Source: Solirubrobacter sp963736505
Lineage (GTDB): Bacteria; Actinomycetota; Thermoleophilia; Solirubrobacterales; Solirubrobacteraceae
Assembly: GCA_963736505.1 (NCBI GenBank)
Contig: CAVTOZ010000007.1
Location: 1 to 64,000, forward strand
DNA length: 64,000 bases
Reading direction: 5' to 3'
A model generated the notes under the pieces. The model saw nothing but the letters and a program-made list of their open reading frames with translations. It was not told the origin of the DNA and did not search any database. Each line of letters begins with the position of its first letter. Positions within the stretch are counted from its first letter, which is position 1. Shown piece by piece: positions 9,100-18,664 of this stretch. A program made the translations under genes and the position numbers.

Positions 9100-9968
9100 T
9101 TAGCCACCGGGATGACCGAGGTCGGGCGGAGCTGCTCGCGGCCGAAGTCGCCCGGCGCGGAGGCCGCTCGCGATCGTGGCCCGCGCCTCGCGGCGACCGA
9201 GGCCGATCGACTCGGCGACGGCCAGCAGGGCCTCCGCGACGTCGTCGGCGGCGTCGAGCTGCCCGAGCCTGAAGGCGACCGCGTTGAGCGTCTCGTTGCG
9301 CGTGCCCTCGGTCGCCGCCGCCAATCGCTGCAGCTCGCCGTCGAGCGCGGCCTGGAGGTAGCGCGACGGCATCAGAACTCGCGGCGTGATCGCCGGGAGT
9401 CGGGGCTCCTCGCGCAGCAGCGAGTCGAGCCAGGCCGGTAGCGGCGCGAGCTCGCCGCCGCGCTCCCATCGGTAGCGAACGCCCGAGGCGTGGAGGCTCG
9501 GGGGCGCGACGGCGTATCCGCCGACACCACGGACGTGGATCGCTCGCGGCAGCCTGGCGCTCGAGTTGCCGAGAGGATCCCCGTCGACGCGAAGGTAGAA
9601 GTGCAGCCCGCCGCCGGTGCGCGCAGTGGGCGTCGACGGCAGCGGCTCGTACTCGTCCTCCAGTCGCGCGAGCGCAGTCGCGGCCGGCGGTCCCGTCGAC
9701 GTCGAGGACGAGGATCTCGCCGGTTGCGATGCCCACGTTCGCGTTCGGCCGGCGTCGCCACATGCGCTCGATGAGCGCGGAATCGCTGGTGGCCTCGTGC
9801 ACGCCGTGCTTGAGCCGCGGGTGCTTGCCCGGGATTCGCGCAGTCTGCGTGCCCGCAGGAGCAGCCCGCCGGCGTGGGCGTGTGCAGTGGCAGCACGCGC
9901 CAGCCCATCGACGCGTAGCGAAGCGCCGCGAGGGCCGGCGTCGAGTCGTTGTCTGAGGTGATGGTCAT
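9100..9968 (-). CDS. bifunctional primase/polymerase (Prim-Pol) domain protein (frameshifted)
   Basis: ATG at 9968 (MTITSDNDSTPALAALRYAS). The opening ALRYASMGWRVLPLHTPTPA then CSCGHADCANPG is the classic Prim-Pol N-terminus. Shifts near 9840 and 9700 are needed to reach RRRPNANVGIATGEILVLDV (metal-binding LDVDG), GGGLHFYLRVDG and AIHVRGVGGYAVAPPSLHAS, and then a helical tail ending RAAPPDLGHPGG. About 290 residues, domain only, without a helicase. Probably primes element DNA during transfer or replication. It follows SSB in the same operon. Confidence 0.8.
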
Positions 9969-9983
9969 GGCCCGAAGCGGAAG

Positions 9984-10010
9984 GGCGGGCCGCCCGTGGG
10001 GCGACCCGCC
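9984..10010 (-). terminator. hairpin after SSB
   Basis: GGCGGG/CCCGCC and an inner CGCCC/GGGCG stem separated by one mismatch, with a 3-nt loop, just beyond the SSB stop and before the Prim-Pol start. It may attenuate rather than stop transcription, since the primase gene lies downstream on the same strand. Confidence 0.45.
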
Positions 10011-10018
10011 TCGACGGA

Positions 10019-10442
10019 TCAGAACGGGATGTCGTCGTCTGCGGCGCCGACGCGCGGCCGGCTCGGGCTTCGGCTCGCTCGCCGAGGGCTCCGTCTCGGC
10101 GTCGCGGGCGCCGAGGAACTGGACGCTGTCGGCGACGATCTCGACGGCCTCGCGCTTGTTGCCCGACTGGTCCTGCCACTCGCGCCACTCCAGCCGGCCG
10201 TCGATGCAGACGCCGCGACCCTTCGTGAGGAACCGCGAGCAGTTCTCGCCCTGCGCGCCCCACACGGTGACGCTGAAGTAGTTCGGCTTGTCGACCCACT
10301 CGCCGCTCGCGCCGTCCTTGCGGCGGGTGTTGCTCGCGAGGCGCAGGGAGCAGACCGACGTTCCGCCGGGCGTGCTGCGCAGCTCGGGGTCGCGCGTCAG
10401 GTTGCCGGTGAGGACAACGCGGTTGATGTTGGTGGCGGCCAT
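10019..10442 (-). CDS. ssb: single-stranded DNA-binding protein
   Basis: Start ATG at 10442 with GGAGG upstream: MAATNINRVVLTGNLTRDPE. The OB fold runs through LRSTPGGTSVCSLRLASNTR, NYFSVTVWGAQGENCSRFLT and GRLEWREWQDQSGNKREAVE. A one-base shift near 10060 is needed to finish with the acidic tip VGAADDDIPF and stop at 10019; unshifted, the tail becomes an Arg run, so the shift is almost certainly an error. SSB of about 137 residues protects transferred single strands and pairs naturally with the downstream primase. Confidence 0.9.
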
Positions 10443-10670
10443 GATGGTCCTCCGGGTCGTGGACCGGCGGGGTGCTGGTCCTTGCTGGTGAGCCGAGTTC
10501 GGGCCGCTCTCGAGGCGGCCGGCGGAACCGAGCCCCTGGGCGAGGGGAACCCCCTGTGGGTTGCAGCCGGCCGGCGAGCGGCCATGCTTGAGGCGTCCCG
10601 CAAGGACCGGCGCCCTTGCCGCTCCGCACTCACGAGGCCCTCGACGCACACCGATCGCTTCGTGGCCATC

Positions 10671-11190
10671 TCACGTCGGAGTGACCTCCAGCAGCGCCGC
10701 CGCGACGAGGAGCGTCGCGCCGCTCGCCGTGGCGAGCACCAGCTGCGCGAGCGCGAGCGTCCGCTGATCACGTCGCGCCTCGAGGAACACTGCTCCGAAG
10801 ACGCTGAAGGCCAGCAGCTCGACGGGACCGTGGGGCAGAAGCGCCTCGGCGGCGCGAGCTCCGTCAGCCGCGATGATCGTGCAGACGAGCGCCACGTTGA
10901 GGGCGCCAAGGCCCACCGACGAGCACGGTGAGCGGCATGCGCGTCACCGGGGCAGCGACGACCAGGAACGAGGCACCGACGATCAGCCCGCCGGCGCGAG
11001 CGTTCACCGCGAGCAGCGGCAGCGCGTCCGCGATCCTGCCGCTCGGAGTCGGGTAGTCCAGCTCGACGTCGACGCCTCTGAACAGCCCGGGAAGCGCGAG
11101 CCGCATCAGCAGCGTCGCGACCGGAGCAGCCAGGATCGCAACGAACACGCGCGCGGCATCGCGCCGGATGAGGCTCGGCGAGCCGATCAC
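10671..11190 (-). CDS. ICE membrane protein (frameshifted)
   Basis: GTG at 11190 overlaps the lipoprotein stop (GTGA). It begins VIGSPSLIRRDAARVFVAIL. Hydrophobic segments: VFVAILAAPVATLLMRLALP, ARAGGLIVGASFLVVAAPVT, and after a one-base shift near 10917 ALNVALVCTIIAADG, VELLAFSVFGAVFLEA and LVLATASGATLLVAAALLEV. About 4-5 membrane helices in about 172 residues. No family recognised. It closes the secretion operon and is probably part of the transfer machine. Confidence 0.55.
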
Positions 11191-11712
11191 GGCTGCGCCT
11201 CCCACGCGTCCACCGCGTATCCGCCGCTGACTCGTTGGGTGTGCCCGCGATAGACGCGATAGCGCTCCGGGCCCGCGTCCGGGCTTAGCCGCTCGCGCGT
11301 GACAACCAGCGACCAGCCGTCGCCCTGTGGCAGGATGCCCGCGATCGTCGACGTGCTCGCGGTGCCCTCGAGCTCGGGATCGCCGCGCATCGTCGTCGCG
11401 GCCTGCTGCGCGTCGCGACGCGCTTGACCGACGGCGGCTCGGGCGGCCGCGAGGTAGCGCTGGGACGCCGTCTCGCCCGTCCAGTTCGTGGTCAGCGCGG
11501 CGAACCGTCGGAGTGCCGCGTCGGCGGTCGTCGCAGGCCGCGACAGCGGCTCGGCGAGCGCCGTCGCGATCACCACTCGGGATCCGCCCAGGGAGCTCGC
11601 CGCTCGGCGTCGCGGCCGACGTAGGCGTCGAGGTCGGAGTCGCCGAGTACGGATCGCTGCATGCGGCGAGTAGCAACGCGGCCACCGCAGACACGAGGTG
11701 CACGCGCTTCAT
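11187..11712 (-). CDS. ICE lipoprotein (frameshifted)
   Basis: ATG at 11712 overlaps the preceding stop (ATGA). The signal peptide MKRVHLVSAVAALLLAACSD has a lipobox LLAAC. A Thr/Pro/Ser-rich linker follows, then after a shift near 11580 VVIATALAEPLSRPATTADA, FAALTTNWTGETASQRYLAA and a C-terminal domain ending GGYAVDAWEAQP, about 175 residues. The layout (lipobox, linker, small folded domain) and the place between a VirB1/NlpC-type hydrolase and a membrane protein suggest a cell-surface component of the conjugation channel. Family not recognised. Confidence 0.65.
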
Positions 11713-12924
11713 AGGCCCGGCGGGTGGCGGACGACGAAGTTGGTGGTCGGTCGCGGTCCGAGGCGCCACCGGGGACCGCTCTCGCCGGCGTTCGGCGCGC
11801 CCGGCCGCGTCGTACCGCGACGTGTCGAAGCGCAGGCCGGCGACCACCACGAAGGCGTGCCCGGTGTTGGCGTAGACCGTGATCCAACGTCCCGGGCCCG
11901 GCTCGCCGTAGCGCATGAGGGCCGACGAGACCCACGGCGCGACGCCGAATGCGCCGGCGCCCCAGAGCACGTGGCTGGTAGCCGAGGAGCAGTCGTACGT
12001 CGGGTTGTCGATGTGCGTCGGGTAGTGCACTTCGAGGTACGGCCGATCGCTGATCGCGTTGGCCGCGGCGATCGCGCGTTGGACGGCCTCGGGAGCATCG
12101 TTCGGCGCTACGGCGAGTCCGTTCGGCGCGAGCCGCGCGCGGACTCCGGGAGTGGTCTCCGTGCTGCCGCCAAGCGGGTCAACGGGCAGCTGGCCATCAA
12201 AGGCACCAACGGCGGTGGCGTACTGGCGCGCCCAGGCCATCACGAGGTCGGCGTAGGCCGGCGCGCCGTTGTACGCGCGAGCTGCGTTCCACGCGCGGGC
12301 GTCGAGCGCGCGCCCGGCGCCGAGGTCGTGCAGGTACGCGGCTGCCGCGGCGATCGCGTCGACGTCGTCGTAGACGCACCCGTGCGGAGCGACGTCCCGG
12401 CAGCCCGGCAGCGTTGCCGCCATCTGGGGATAGCTCGCGGGCCGCGCGAGGCCGCGACCCGCGTCTCGGTATCGCGCCCACGTCCCGCCGGCGCCGACGC
12501 TCGGCGAGCCCGGACACGCGGACACCGTCGCGTCGTAGGGCGCGACCCCGACGATCCCGAACTGCGTCGGCCCCGCGGCGCCGCAGCCGTTCCACCCGCT
12601 CGACACGGCGTCGCCGCGCGCGCTTGCCGCGCGCAGTCGCGAGAAGTCGGTCTCGCGGCGATGGATCGCGGCCAGGAGCGCCCACGAGACGGCGAAGCGA
12701 TCGGCGGCAGCCCGGTAGATCGGCAGATAGACGGCGGGGATGCCGGCGACCTCGCCGGTGGGGGCGGGCTCGGGAGCGAGCGGTCCAGGCGACGGCGCCA
12801 CGGCGCTGAGCGGAACGAGGATGACGCCCATCGCGACGTACAGCACCGCGAGCACCGCGACGGCCGAGTAGGCGAGCGGTCGCCTGGCGCGCCATGCGAG
12901 CGCGGCAGCGTGGGCCGGCGTCAT
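11709..12924 (-). CDS. cell-wall hydrolase of the conjugation apparatus (lytic transglycosylase + NlpC/P60-like)
   Basis: N-terminal membrane anchor (PLAYSAVAVLAVLYVAMGVI). Residues about 60-190 are a transglycosylase-like domain: VSWALLAAIHRRETDFSRLR with the catalytic-type Glu, then GAAGPTQFG and AAAAYLHDLGAGRALDARAW. The C-terminal 130 residues resemble NlpC/P60: YLEVHYPTHIDNPTYDCSSA with a Cys nucleophile and NTGHAFVVVAGLRFDTSR with a His. A one-base shift near 11795 restores the ending PRPTTNFVVRHPPGL. It opens peptidoglycan for the transfer channel (VirB1-type role). It overlaps both VirB4 and the lipoprotein gene by 4 nt. Confidence 0.8.
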
Positions 12925-15534
12925 GCGGGCTCCCGAGCGAGCATTTCAAGCGCCGCCCATGCATCGCCGTTCGCATCCTTCAGCGCTCGCAGGCGTCGCG
13001 GCGTGTCGCGGATCGGGTCCGACGTCGCGAGCCAGTAGACGAGCGGCGAGTGCCGGCACTCGACGACGGTGCGGCCACGGGTCCCGTTGACCCAGTACGC
13101 CTGGCTGTAGCGGCCTCGCACCATCATCAGGTGCGCGATCAGCCCGATCTCGCGGGGGCTCAGCCGGCACGCTTCGCGCAGGACCTCGAGGTCCTCGCCG
13201 AGCTGGTGGAAGAAGAGCTGCATGGAGCTCTGGCGCAAGAGCGCCTTGCCGTGCTCCTGCCTGGTCGAGATCGTCGAGCTCCTGCGTGACGGCGATCAGC
13301 GCCAGGCCGAGGTGTCGCGATCGCCGAGCCATGTCGGAGACCCACGGCCCCGTAACGTCGTTGTCGACCAGTCCCCACGCCTCTTCGAAGACGAGGAACG
13401 AGCGTCCGAAGATGACGTCGGACGGGCAGCGCGACCGCGGTGCGCGCCTCTTGGCGGCGCGCGATCCCAGCCGCGACGTGCTCGCCGATCATGAACATCA
13501 CGCCGGCGACGAACTGGCGTGAGACGTCGCGTATGTCGAAGACGTCGAGCGGCGTCTGCGCGTCGACTGTCGTCTCGCGATCGAGGAGATGGCCGTACGG
13601 GCCCTCGGCGGTGAACCGCCGCACGCGCCACGCGAGATCGTCGGCGATCTCGGCATAGCTCTCGGCGCCGCGCTCGCGCTCTGACTTGGCCCGGTCGGTC
13701 AGAGCGACGTAGAGATCGTGCTCGCGCGCGACGCCGCCGCCACGTCGACGAGCGGCGCGCGCGATAGACCGTCGCGATCCCGTCCTCCAGCACGATCCGC
13801 TCGCGATCGGTCAGCGCGCTCCCGCCGACGTCGCCCGTCCACCTCGCCGAGCAGCAGCGCATGGAGGTCGACGAGGAACGTGATGCGCTCCGGCGGCACG
13901 TGGCTCGGGTCCTCGACGTCCCACGGATTGATCGCGTGCGGGCTCGCGCTGTGGCCGATCGACAGGTGCCGGGCGCCCGGGATCAGCGACGCCAGGAACG
14001 CGTAGTGGTCGGCGCGATCCACGACGACGCCTTGAGCGCCGTGACACAGCAGCTGGCTGACGAGCGCGATCGTGCAGAGCGTCTTGCCGCTGCCGCTCTT
14101 GCCGTTGATGACCAGCGCGTGGTTGGTGTGCGCCGGGTCCCAGAAGTTGAGCAGCTGCACCGTCTCGCCCGGGCTCGAGAACCCGAGGGGAATGCCCTGC
14201 GGCGAGCTGGCGCCGCTGGAGGCGAGCGGCAGCGTGTCGGCGACGTGGCGCGTGAAGTACAGCTGGCGCCGGCGCGCGTGGTCGCGACCGAGCGGCAGCG
14301 TCGATCGCCAGAGCGGCACCTGCCGGAGCGCTCCCCTGTAGACCGCCGTGTCGACGGCGTCGCCGAGCGTCCGCGCTGCTCGATCGCAGACCGCCGCGAG
14401 CTCGGCCGGATCAGGGTCCGGCCCCGGCTCGCGGATCGCCTGGTAGATCGAGACGTCGAACGGCCGCGCCCGGTGCGCCGCGCCGAGCTCCGAGACCGCG
14501 GCCTCCAGCTCACTCTCCTGACTCGACGCGTCCGGGTCGACCGGCTTCTCGGACGCTTCGCGGCCGCGATTGATCCCCCAGACACGCCGATGCTTGGCGC
14601 GCAGCCGATGCCGCTCGGCGATCCGATCGAGCGCACGCACATGCACGGCCACGACAAATGGGCGAGGAACGGCGAGCGCCTCCTCCAGCCAGCCGAACCA
14701 CGTCGACTCGGGGAGCCCGCCGACGTAGAGCACCTCCTCGAGCGTGTCGCCGATCCGCAGATAGCGCTGGTCGCGCGCGTCCAACGACGAGCCGGCAAGC
14801 GCCGCGCGCAGTCGCGTCGCGCAGGCGCGTGCGTCGGCCGGCGTCCGGGCCTGATCGAGTGGCGCGAGCGGCGCGTCGGGCGGGCGAGCGCCGGCCGCCG
14901 TCGCGTCGGGATTCAGCCGCCGCCACAGCAGCTCGAAGACGGCTTGGCCGTCGAGCGGCTCGCTCGCGAGCTCTGCCGCATGGATCGCGTCGCGCACGCG
15001 CTCGACCTGGCGACGCGCGCGATCGAGCAGCTCGCCATGCCGCTCGGGCGTCACGCCTCCATCTCTCGCGACGTTCTCCTTCACGGAGCACGGCACGACC
15101 ACGTACGCCGCCAGGTCGCGTGCCGCGTCACGCCGCGCGTGCCGTGTGATCGAGTCGTGATGCGCGGCGGCGAGCCGTCGCATCGCTGCGGCGCAGTGCG
15201 GTCCGTCCGGCCCTCGCTCGAGCGCCGCGGCGGTCGCTTCCGTCTGCGCGCGGCTGCGGGCGAGGAGCCGATCGACGTGGATCGGCGTCGCCTCGACGAT
15301 GAACGTCAGGCGCTCTCCTGCAGCCAGCACGTTCGCGATCGCGCCGAACGCGCCGGCGAGCCGATCGACCTGCTCTTCCCCGAGCGTCGCCGGATTGACG
15401 GTCGAGACCGACAACACGCGGACGACCTCGCCGGCGTCTGTCAGGGCGGTGCCGTCGGGCGCGAGCGCGACGACATCGACGAGCTCGCCGACCGCCGCCG
15501 GCTGCCGCTCCTTGCCGAGCTGAGGGCGCTTCAT
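12921..15534 (-). CDS. VirB4/TraC-like type IV secretion ATPase (frameshifted)
   Basis: ATG at 15534 (MKRPQLGKERQPAAVGELVD). The first 440 residues are the divergent N-domain. Walker A INGKSGSGKT lies at about residue 475 (14078-14110). After shifts near 13830, 13740, 13430 and 13260 the protein continues through VARRFTAEGPYGHLLD-type sequence, Walker B FLVFEEAWGLVDN (about 13390), an AVTQELDDLDQ sensor-type segment and the tail SSMQLFFHQLGEDLEVLREA ... LEMLAREPA. Total about 870 residues, normal for VirB4. It powers assembly of the mating channel from the inner membrane. Confidence 0.9.
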
Positions 15535-15878
15535 GCCCGCTCTCGCACGTGGAAGTCCAATGCCGGCGGCGTCCCGGGCGCGGCGGCGAAGCGGCGCGGC
15601 GTTCGCTGCCAGACGACGGTCGCGCGGATGAAGCCAAGGACGCTGAACTCGCGACCTTCGAGGGCGATCGCCGCCATCGGCGCGGCTCCCGCCGCAAGCA
15701 CGCCGCCCGTCAGCGACAACCCGATCGGCGCGCCGAGGCGAATCAATATCGCGGCGAGAGCGAGCGAGACGACGCCCGAGACGCCAAGCGCCATGAGCTG
15801 GCCCACGGTGTAGGCGCCCTGCCTGGCCGGCGCCCGCAGTCGCTGATACGTCGTGTTGCGACGAGCATGCTCGCTCAT
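15531..15878 (-). CDS. PrgI/VirB3-like inner-membrane protein
   Basis: 115 residues: MSEHARRNTTYQRLRAPARQ, then two hydrophobic segments (GQLMALGVSGVVSLALAAIL and IGLSLTGGVLAAGAAPMAAI), then a cytoplasmic tail. Size, two-helix topology and place between a VirB6-like gene and VirB4 match the PrgI/VirB3 class that docks VirB4 to the membrane. Joined to both neighbours by ATGA overlaps. Confidence 0.75.
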   Translation of the reverse strand: MSEHARRNTTYQRLRAPARQGAYTVGQLMALGVSGVVSLALAAILIRLGAPIGLSLTGGVLAAGAAPMAAIALEGREFSVLGFIRATVVWQRTPRRFAAAPGTPPALDFHVRERA

Positions 15879-16921
15879 CGCCCGAGCGCTCCGGAGACGC
15901 CGGGGATACTGCGGACGGTGACGAGGACCTTCGACGCCTTCGGAGTGCCCCACCCGAGCCCGCGCTCGAGGATCATGCGCGGCAACTTGATCGCGACGAT
16001 CAGCGCGGCGAGCCCCGTGAGCCTGGCCACCGCCTGACCGAGCAGGCCATCGGCGGCGACGCCGCCCGTCCCGAGCAGCGCGAACGCCGCGAAGCACAGC
16101 GTCCACACGACCGGGTAGCAAAGGACCGCGATGGCTCCGCGCGTGAAGATGCCGGTCAGCCACGCGAGGTCTTCCAGCGGCGACAGCGCGATCGCCAGCT
16201 GCGCGCCGAGGTACAGCACGGCGAGCGCCGCCGACAGGACGACCTTCGTGACCAGCAACCAGACCGCGCACGCGAGGGTGCCGAACAGCACGACGCCGCC
16301 GAAGGCGGGCATCGCCCCGCCCGGGGCGCTGAATGCGAACGCGTCGATGAACAGGCGGTCCGCGCGCTCGCCGACGCCTGGGCCGGATGCCAGCGCCCAC
16401 GTCAGCTTGTTCACGCCCAAGGTCGCGAAGTGCCACGACGGCTGGAAGGCCACGAGTCCCGAGGCGGCCGCGGCCGTGCGCTGGAACGCGAGCATCGCTT
16501 CGCCGGCTGAAAGCCCGCCGTAGCCGGCCGCCCAATAGCGCAGGGCGCTGCCGAGGAGCACGAGCGCGAGGAGCCCCCACGCGATGCCTTGCACGTAGGT
16601 CGCGTAGACGTTCAGCGCCGCGTATCGCGAGTCCGTGTAGTCCGGCAGGCCGAGCAGGAAGTTGACGAGGTGGCGGCCGAAGTCGCCTCCGATGTCGCCG
16701 ATCAGGAACTTCGTGATGCCGAGGAGCGACGCCACCGCCGCGCCGGCGACCTGGTCGCTCGCGAACGACGCGGCATGCCCGACGACGCCACGGACGATGT
16801 TGTCGAGCGGGAACCAGTCGACCGCGCTCGCCGGTGCGGGCGACATGAGCGACGCGGCGAAGAAGGCCACGCCGACGATCAGCGCCGCGCGGCGAGGCGT
16901 CAGACGGGGCGCGCGCTTCAC
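15875..16921 (-). CDS. VirB6/TrbL-like polytopic channel protein
   Basis: GTG at 16921 overlaps the VirB2-like stop (GTGA). A signal-like start VKRAPRLTPRRAALIVGVAF is followed by about six to seven membrane segments, e.g. YVQGIAWGLLALVLLGSALR, FGGVVLFGTLACAVWLLVTK, AALAVLYLGAQLAIALS and AIAVLCYPVVWTLCFAAFAL. The C-terminus is a basic cytoplasmic stretch (GTPKASKVLVTVRSIPGVSG). About 348 residues. Polytopic proteins at this place in T4SS operons form the inner-membrane translocation pore. Confidence 0.75.
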   Translation of the reverse strand: MKRAPRLTPRRAALIVGVAFFAASLMSPAPASAVDWFPLDNIVRGVVGHAASFASDQVAGAAVASLLGITKFLIGDIGGDFGRHLVNFLLGLPDYTDSRYAALNVYATYVQGIAWGLLALVLLGSALRYWAAGYGGLSAGEAMLAFQRTAAAASGLVAFQPSWHFATLGVNKLTWALASGPGVGERADRLFIDAFAFSAPGGAMPAFGGVVLFGTLACAVWLLVTKVVLSAALAVLYLGAQLAIALSPLEDLAWLTGIFTRGAIAVLCYPVVWTLCFAAFALLGTGGVAADGLLGQAVARLTGLAALIVAIKLPRMILERGLGWGTPKASKVLVTVRSIPGVSGALGR

Positions 16922-17301
16922 AGCGTGATGCCCTTGGCGAGCAGGACGAGGACGATGCCGATGACCGTGCCGCCCGCCGTGCGGCTCGCGCTCGGGCTGC
17001 CGGCTTGGTACTCGACGCCGGCCTTGATGAAGCCCAGCGCGCCGAAGGCGCCACCGAGGTACATCAGGTACGTCGTGAGCGTGTTGAGGAAGTCGAAGAG
17101 CTCGGTGAACCCGCCGCCCGCATCTCCTTTCGAGCCGCCCTGCGCCGTCGACTCCTTGCCCGCGGCTCGAGCGAGCGCTGCGTGCGCGGCAGTGGGGTGG
17201 AGATACATGAACGCGACGACGACGAGGACCGTCGCGCAGGCAGCGGCGCAGGTGCGCGGGGACCATCTCGGCGGCAGCGGCATCAGGCAGAGCTCCTTCA
17301 T
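16918..17301 (-). CDS. VirB2/TrbC-like pilin-type protein
   Basis: 127 residues. A long signal peptide (MKELCLMPLPPRWSPRTCAA ... VLVVVAFMYLHPTAAHA) is followed by a Gly/Ser-rich spacer and two hydrophobic helices (LNTLTTYLMYLGGAFGALGF and GGTVIGIVLVLLAKGITL). That is the VirB2 pilin plan, and the gene precedes VirB6, PrgI and VirB4 as in many actinobacterial elements. Confidence 0.7.
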   Translation of the reverse strand: MKELCLMPLPPRWSPRTCAAACATVLVVVAFMYLHPTAAHAALARAAGKESTAQGGSKGDAGGGFTELFDFLNTLTTYLMYLGGAFGALGFIKAGVEYQAGSPSASRTAGGTVIGIVLVLLAKGITL

Positions 17302-18000
17302 CAGGGCAGGAATTCGGCGGTCGGCGGTGGGCTTGCGGAAGGCGTGGCGCCGACGGCTCGGCGGGTCCGGCGTGACGGCGCGACCGGGTGCGACCGGCCG
17401 GGGAGGCGCGGAATTCGGTCGTGCCTGCGCCGCGCGACGGTGCGGTCGCCTGCGCGCAACGAACGTGGCGTCGGGATCGCGACGCGCCTTCGCCTAGCTG
17501 CGGCTGCGGTGGGGTCGACGGCCGGCTCATTGGCGGCATTGCCGACGGCCGCGTGGTCGGCCGCGCCGCGGGAGCCGACGCCGGTGAGCCGCCGAACAGG
17601 AGCAGCCCCATGAGCGACGCGACGGCGCCAGTTGCTGCCAAGCCCCCACAAGGCTCGATGCCGCAAAGAGGCATGGCCGGTTGCGCCGGAGGTCGCGTTG
17701 AGCGCCTCTCGCCACGGCAACGTCCGACGCGCACTCGACGTCCGGCGGCAGCGACGCACTGCGCTCGCTGCTCGAACTCTCGAGCGAACGCGGCGAGCAG
17801 CTCGGTGCTCGTGTCTTCAGGTGGCGTCGCGTGGCGCGGTCTGCGCTCTCCCGTCCGCGGGCCCCGCCGCCGCCGAGTCGGCCGCGCCTCGCTTTGAGGA
17901 GCGGCCGCTCCAGGAGCGTCTCGGCGTTCAGCGGGTCGGTGCTCACGCACTGCTGTCGGCACGACCCGAGCAGCGACCCGCCCGCCGAGCCAATTGGCAC
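17301..18000 (-). CDS. hypothetical membrane/secreted protein (frameshifted)
   Basis: Begins at GTG 18000 (PIGSAGGSLLGSCRQQCVST, LNAETLLERPLLKARRG). Later pieces in other frames show RHATPPEDTSTELLAAFARE, one clear hydrophobic helix (GGLAATGAVASLMGLLLFGG) and a Ser/Pro/Ala-rich region. At least two shifts are needed, near 17880 and 17500. No family recognised. The single helix with a disordered outside part just before the pilin-like gene would fit a conjugation accessory protein. Confidence 0.4.
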
Positions 18001-18022
18001 GACGACACTCGGTCAGATACGC

Positions 18023-18048
18023 GAAGGGCCGCCTCGCGGCGGCCCTTC
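18023..18048 (-). terminator. hairpin terminator of the collagen-like gene
   Basis: GAAGGGCCGCC-TCGC-GGCGGCCCTTC: a perfect 11-bp stem with a TCGC tetraloop, 25 nt past the stop of the collagen-like gene. It separates the surface-protein genes from the secretion operon. Confidence 0.7.
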
Positions 18049-18072
18049 AGACCATCCGAGGACCCGCTGACG

Positions 18073-18642
18073 TCAGCAGGCGATCACGACGTTGAACGGC
18101 AGATCGCGCGCCGTGCCGCTCGCGTCGTAGGTGCGCACGACGATGCCGCCCGACTCGGGCGAGGTCGTCGCGTGACCTGCCGGAGGATCGGGAACGGAAC
18201 CGCCGGGAACGCTAGCGAGGCCAGCGACTGCGCCGCAGCTGCTGACGTCGCGATCGAAGCGCAGGTGGTAGATGCCGGTGTCCGCGTCGTGGGAGCTGGT
18301 CGTTGCGTTCCCGCGCGCGCGACCGCCGCCTGAGTTCACTGCGGCCCAGTACGTCGGGCCGGCGGGTCCTTGCGCTCCGGTGGCGCCCGCGGCGCCCGCC
18401 GGCCCCTGCGGGCCGGTCTTGCCGCGAAGCGCGTCGCGCGCGCTCTGCGCCATGTCGCCGGTGCGGATCGAGTGGTCTTTGATCTCCGAGCTGCGGACGG
18501 CGCCGGTGCGGATCTGCTCGGCGCCGACGCTGTTGCGCGGCAGCGTCGCCGCCGCGTAGCCCGTGCCGCCGAGCGCGATGAACACGGCGATCGTCGCCAT
18601 GACGTTGGCGTAGCTGAGTCGCGCTCGCATGCGGTGGATCAT
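18073..18642 (-). CDS. collagen-like secreted protein
   Basis: 189 residues; a start at MRARLSYANV (18630) is also possible. The N-terminal anchor or signal RLSYANVMATIAVFIALGGT is highly characteristic of Thermoleophilia. Next is LPRNSVGAEQIRTGAVRSSE, a beta-helix-like repeat stretch, then a short Gly-X-Y run (GKTGPQGPAGAAGATGAQGP) and a C-terminal globular domain with a Cys pair (SSCGAVAG, NVVIAC). Such proteins act outside the cell, trimerising through the collagen part. GGAGAGG precedes the start. It lies 22 nt after the large surface protein gene. Confidence 0.8.
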   Translation of the reverse strand: MIHRMRARLSYANVMATIAVFIALGGTGYAAATLPRNSVGAEQIRTGAVRSSEIKDHSIRTGDMAQSARDALRGKTGPQGPAGAAGATGAQGPAGPTYWAAVNSGGGRARGNATTSSHDADTGIYHLRFDRDVSSCGAVAGLASVPGGSVPDPPAGHATTSPESGGIVVRTYDASGTARDLPFNVVIAC

Positions 18643-18664
18643 CGCGTGGATTCCTCTCCTCGGG

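Noticed and set aside
13861..15813. A 650-residue plus-strand frame
   Set aside because: Antisense of the VirB4-like gene, whose Walker motifs are unambiguous.
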